From the NCBI GenBank assembly GCA_003963455.1, contig RXJA01000053.1:1-64000 (forward strand): DNA of 64,000 bases. The letters are read 5' to 3'. The notes under the pieces are model-generated. The model was not told the DNA's origin and did not search any database. It saw nothing but the letters and a program-made list of their open reading frames with translations. The position numbers and the translations under genes are program-made. Origin of the DNA: Hyphomicrobiales bacterium. Lineage in GTDB: Bacteria > Pseudomonadota > Alphaproteobacteria > Rhizobiales > Rhizobiaceae. Positions 62,388-64,000 of the stretch are shown here, in pieces. Within the stretch, counting starts at the first letter, position 1. Each line of letters begins with the position of its first letter.

Positions 62388-63263
62388 GGAGTTCGAGCAC
62401 CTCTTTCCGGCCAGCCGGACGATCGCGGCGCTGAGTGCTGAAGAACGTATCCGCAGGATCCGTGCCGATCGATGGATCAACTATCCGCGCGCCGAGCAGG
62501 CCCTGGCAAAGCTGGAGGCTCTGCTGGCCTTTCCCCAACGTGCACGCATGCCCAATCTGCTCATCGTCGGCGCCAGCGGCATGGGCAAGACTATGATCGT
62601 CGAGAAGTTCGCTCGGGATCATCCATCGCATTTCGACAAGGCGACGGGTCGGATGCACATGCCGGTGATCGTCGTGCAGATGGTCGCGGGCCCCGACGAG
62701 GCGCGCTTTTACAAGCGATTGCTGGCGGCGATCGGCGCGCCGGAGCCGCCGCGGGCGACGCTATCTGTGCTGGAAAGCCTGACGTTGCGCTTGCTCTCCG
62801 AAATCCACCCGGGCTTGCTCGTCATCGACGAGGTGCACAGTCTGCAAGCCGGCACGGTGCGCGAGCAGGCCCGCTTCCTCAACCTGCTGCGCTTTCTCGG
62901 CAATGAGCTCAGGATCCCGCTCGTCTGCGTCGGCACGCAGCAGGCGCGCAACGCCCTTCGCACGGACGATCAGCTGGTGCGCCGTTTCGAGGCTCTTGCC
63001 TTGCCACCATGGCAGAACGACGAGGATTTTGGCGGTCTGATCGGCAGTTTGCAGCGGACCTTGCCGCTGCGTCGGCCGAGCGAAATCGGCGAGCGCATGT
63101 TGAAACGCCTGGTGGAGGTGACGGGGGGGGCATCTCCGCGCATGTGTTTTCGCTGATGGGCATGCTCGCCATCGCGGCGATCGAAAGCGGCGAGGAGAGA
63201 ATTGTCGCGACCGATGTCGCCGATACGCGCAATGTTCTGGCGTTGCTGGGCGAGCCGGTATGA
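62380..63263 (+). CDS. tniB: TniB AAA+ ATPase with a frameshift in a G run
   Basis: The ATPase has Walker A IVGASGMGKTMIVEKF near residue 63, Walker B GLLVIDEVHSLQ near 146 and an arginine-rich sensor region (DDQLVRRFEALALPPW). It selects target DNA and activates TniA. The open frame would stop at 63156 after a foreign tail. Eight G at 63,123-63,130 precede GISAHVFSLMGMLAIAAIESGEERIVATDVADTRNVL in another frame, which ends at 63263 overlapping tniQ as ATGA. One more G, or a -1 shift on the G run, restores the usual C-terminus (about 294 residues). Confidence 0.85.
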
Positions 63264-64000
63264 GAGCTGCGCCAGCCTTGAGGATGCTGCCGGTCGTGCT
63301 GAAGCGTGAGCCCGACGAGCGTTTGTCGTCCTGGCTGGGTCGGCTGGCAAGGTTCTACGGCATGTCGACCGAGGCGTTTCTGGAGTGCTGTGGTCTGTCT
63401 CACAGCGATATCAACGACCTCGAATGGCGGCTCGGGGGAGGGGAGGGGGCTTTGTTGGCCGCCCGCGTCGGCATGGCGGTCGAGGAGCTGAGAGCCATGA
63501 CCTTCGCGGAGATCGCGCCGCACGCGCGTTTGATGGTGGCCCGCGGCAGACGCTATGTGTGCCCGCTTTGTCGGGGCGGCACTCAACACAAGGCCACGGC
63601 TCTTCCATGGAGCTTTTGGTGCCGGGAACACGCGATCCGATTAGCAGCAAGGAGCGGGAGAGAACTCGAGCGACTGCCGGAGACACAGTTGGTGATGCTC
63701 GATCTCAATGCGCGCGCAGGCGCCGTGCGCTTGGCGAACTGGGCGCGTGGAAGAGATGAGGGATTGCCTTCCATCCCTCAATTGCTGGATTTCCTGACGA
63801 CACGGCATCGCAGATCCTCGCCGCCATCGCTGGCCGAGCAGCCTCGTCTGTCGCTGGAGGCGCGAAGGGCCAACCATGATTTCCTTACCCGGCCAATCGC
63901 CAGACAGGCGCTTCTGGTGGTCGTTCCCGAATATGATCGCGTCGCGCCCGTTCTTGCCAAGCCGGTGCGCGCCGGCCTGTTTTCGTTGGCGCAGGGCTCG
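63260..64000 (+). CDS. tniQ: TniQ target-selection protein, cut by the window end
   Basis: The open frame of 247 codons continues past the window. MLPVVLKREPDERLSSWLGRLARFYGM is the TniQ N-terminal signature, and YVCPLCRGG with FWCREH is its Cys/His zinc site. TniQ joins TniB and TniA in Tn5053/Tn7-like transposition and can direct target choice. No tnsA-type gene and no CRISPR-associated gene are seen in the window. Confidence 0.85.
   Translation, partial: MRAAPALRMLPVVLKREPDERLSSWLGRLARFYGMSTEAFLECCGLSHSDINDLEWRLGGGEGALLAARVGMAVEELRAMTFAEIAPHARLMVARGRRYVCPLCRGGTQHKATALPWSFWCREHAIRLAARSGRELERLPETQLVMLDLNARAGAVRLANWARGRDEGLPSIPQLLDFLTTRHRRSSPPSLAEQPRLSLEARRANHDFLTRPIARQALLVVVPEYDRVAPVLAKPVRAGLFSLAQGS

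Noticed and set aside
1..64000. tRNA and rRNA genes
   Set aside because: I saw no cloverleaf-like or rRNA-like segment on either strand, although short tRNA genes cannot be excluded without a scan.

Overview
The window reads as part of a conjugative repABC plasmid from an alphaproteobacterium of the Hyphomicrobiales (a rhizobium such as Mesorhizobium or a close relative). The evidence is a complete repABC cassette with parS sites and a counter-transcript RNA, a VirB/VirD4 secretion system with RcgA/RcgR-like neighbours, a MucR-family regulator, and many protein families typical of rhizobial plasmids (DUF736, DUF1173, DUF932, DUF1419, DUF982). All identifications come from reading translated sequence and motifs; no database search was run.

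Layout. 1-2.5 kb is a graveyard of insertion-sequence remnants (IS1595, ISNCY). 2.7-9.5 kb holds secreted accessory proteins, a TrbM-like protein, a double-HTH regulator, an RcgR-like hydrolase and an RcgA-like membrane protein. 9.6-22.6 kb is the mating-pair-formation operon in the order virB1-B2-B3-B4-SLT-B5-B7-B6-B8-B9-B10-B11-virD4. 22.8-24.5 kb is scar tissue: an SDR remnant, and an IS66 piece fused in frame to an amino-acid permease fragment. 24.7-28.9 kb holds the relaxase, its MobC-like partner, an oriT with an IncP/Ti-border type nic site, and a ParA plus ribbon-helix-helix pair with palindromes. 29-43.8 kb is an almost unbroken minus-strand block: DUF736, a SLOG-like protein, a toxin-antitoxin pair, DUF2493, a Toprim protein, a 1485-residue methylase/helicase and a 716-residue ParB-like protein. 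44-48.8 kb carries DUF2130, DUF932, DUF1173 and DUF982. 49-52.7 kb carries a decayed IS5 element, a nitronate monooxygenase-like gene, DUF309, mucR-like and cspA-like genes. 53-57 kb is repC-ctRNA-repB-repA with parS. 57-60.4 kb is an AbiEii toxin with a small partner, a tyrosine recombinase and an RHH/PIN toxin-antitoxin pair. 60.7 kb to the end is a TniA-TniB-TniQ transposition module that runs off the window.

How it works together. The nic motif predicts that transfer begins at about 27,384 and runs to higher coordinates. The minus-strand block is then the leading region, entering first with the transferred strand as its transcription template; the secretion genes enter last. Several genes of this block have structured leaders. 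Two of these, upstream of the ParB-like and DUF932 genes, share a two-stem hairpin with compensatory base changes and an identical loop. A 14-base motif at the XRE regulator, at the virB1 divergent promoter and on the virB8 start suggests one regulator controls the secretion genes.
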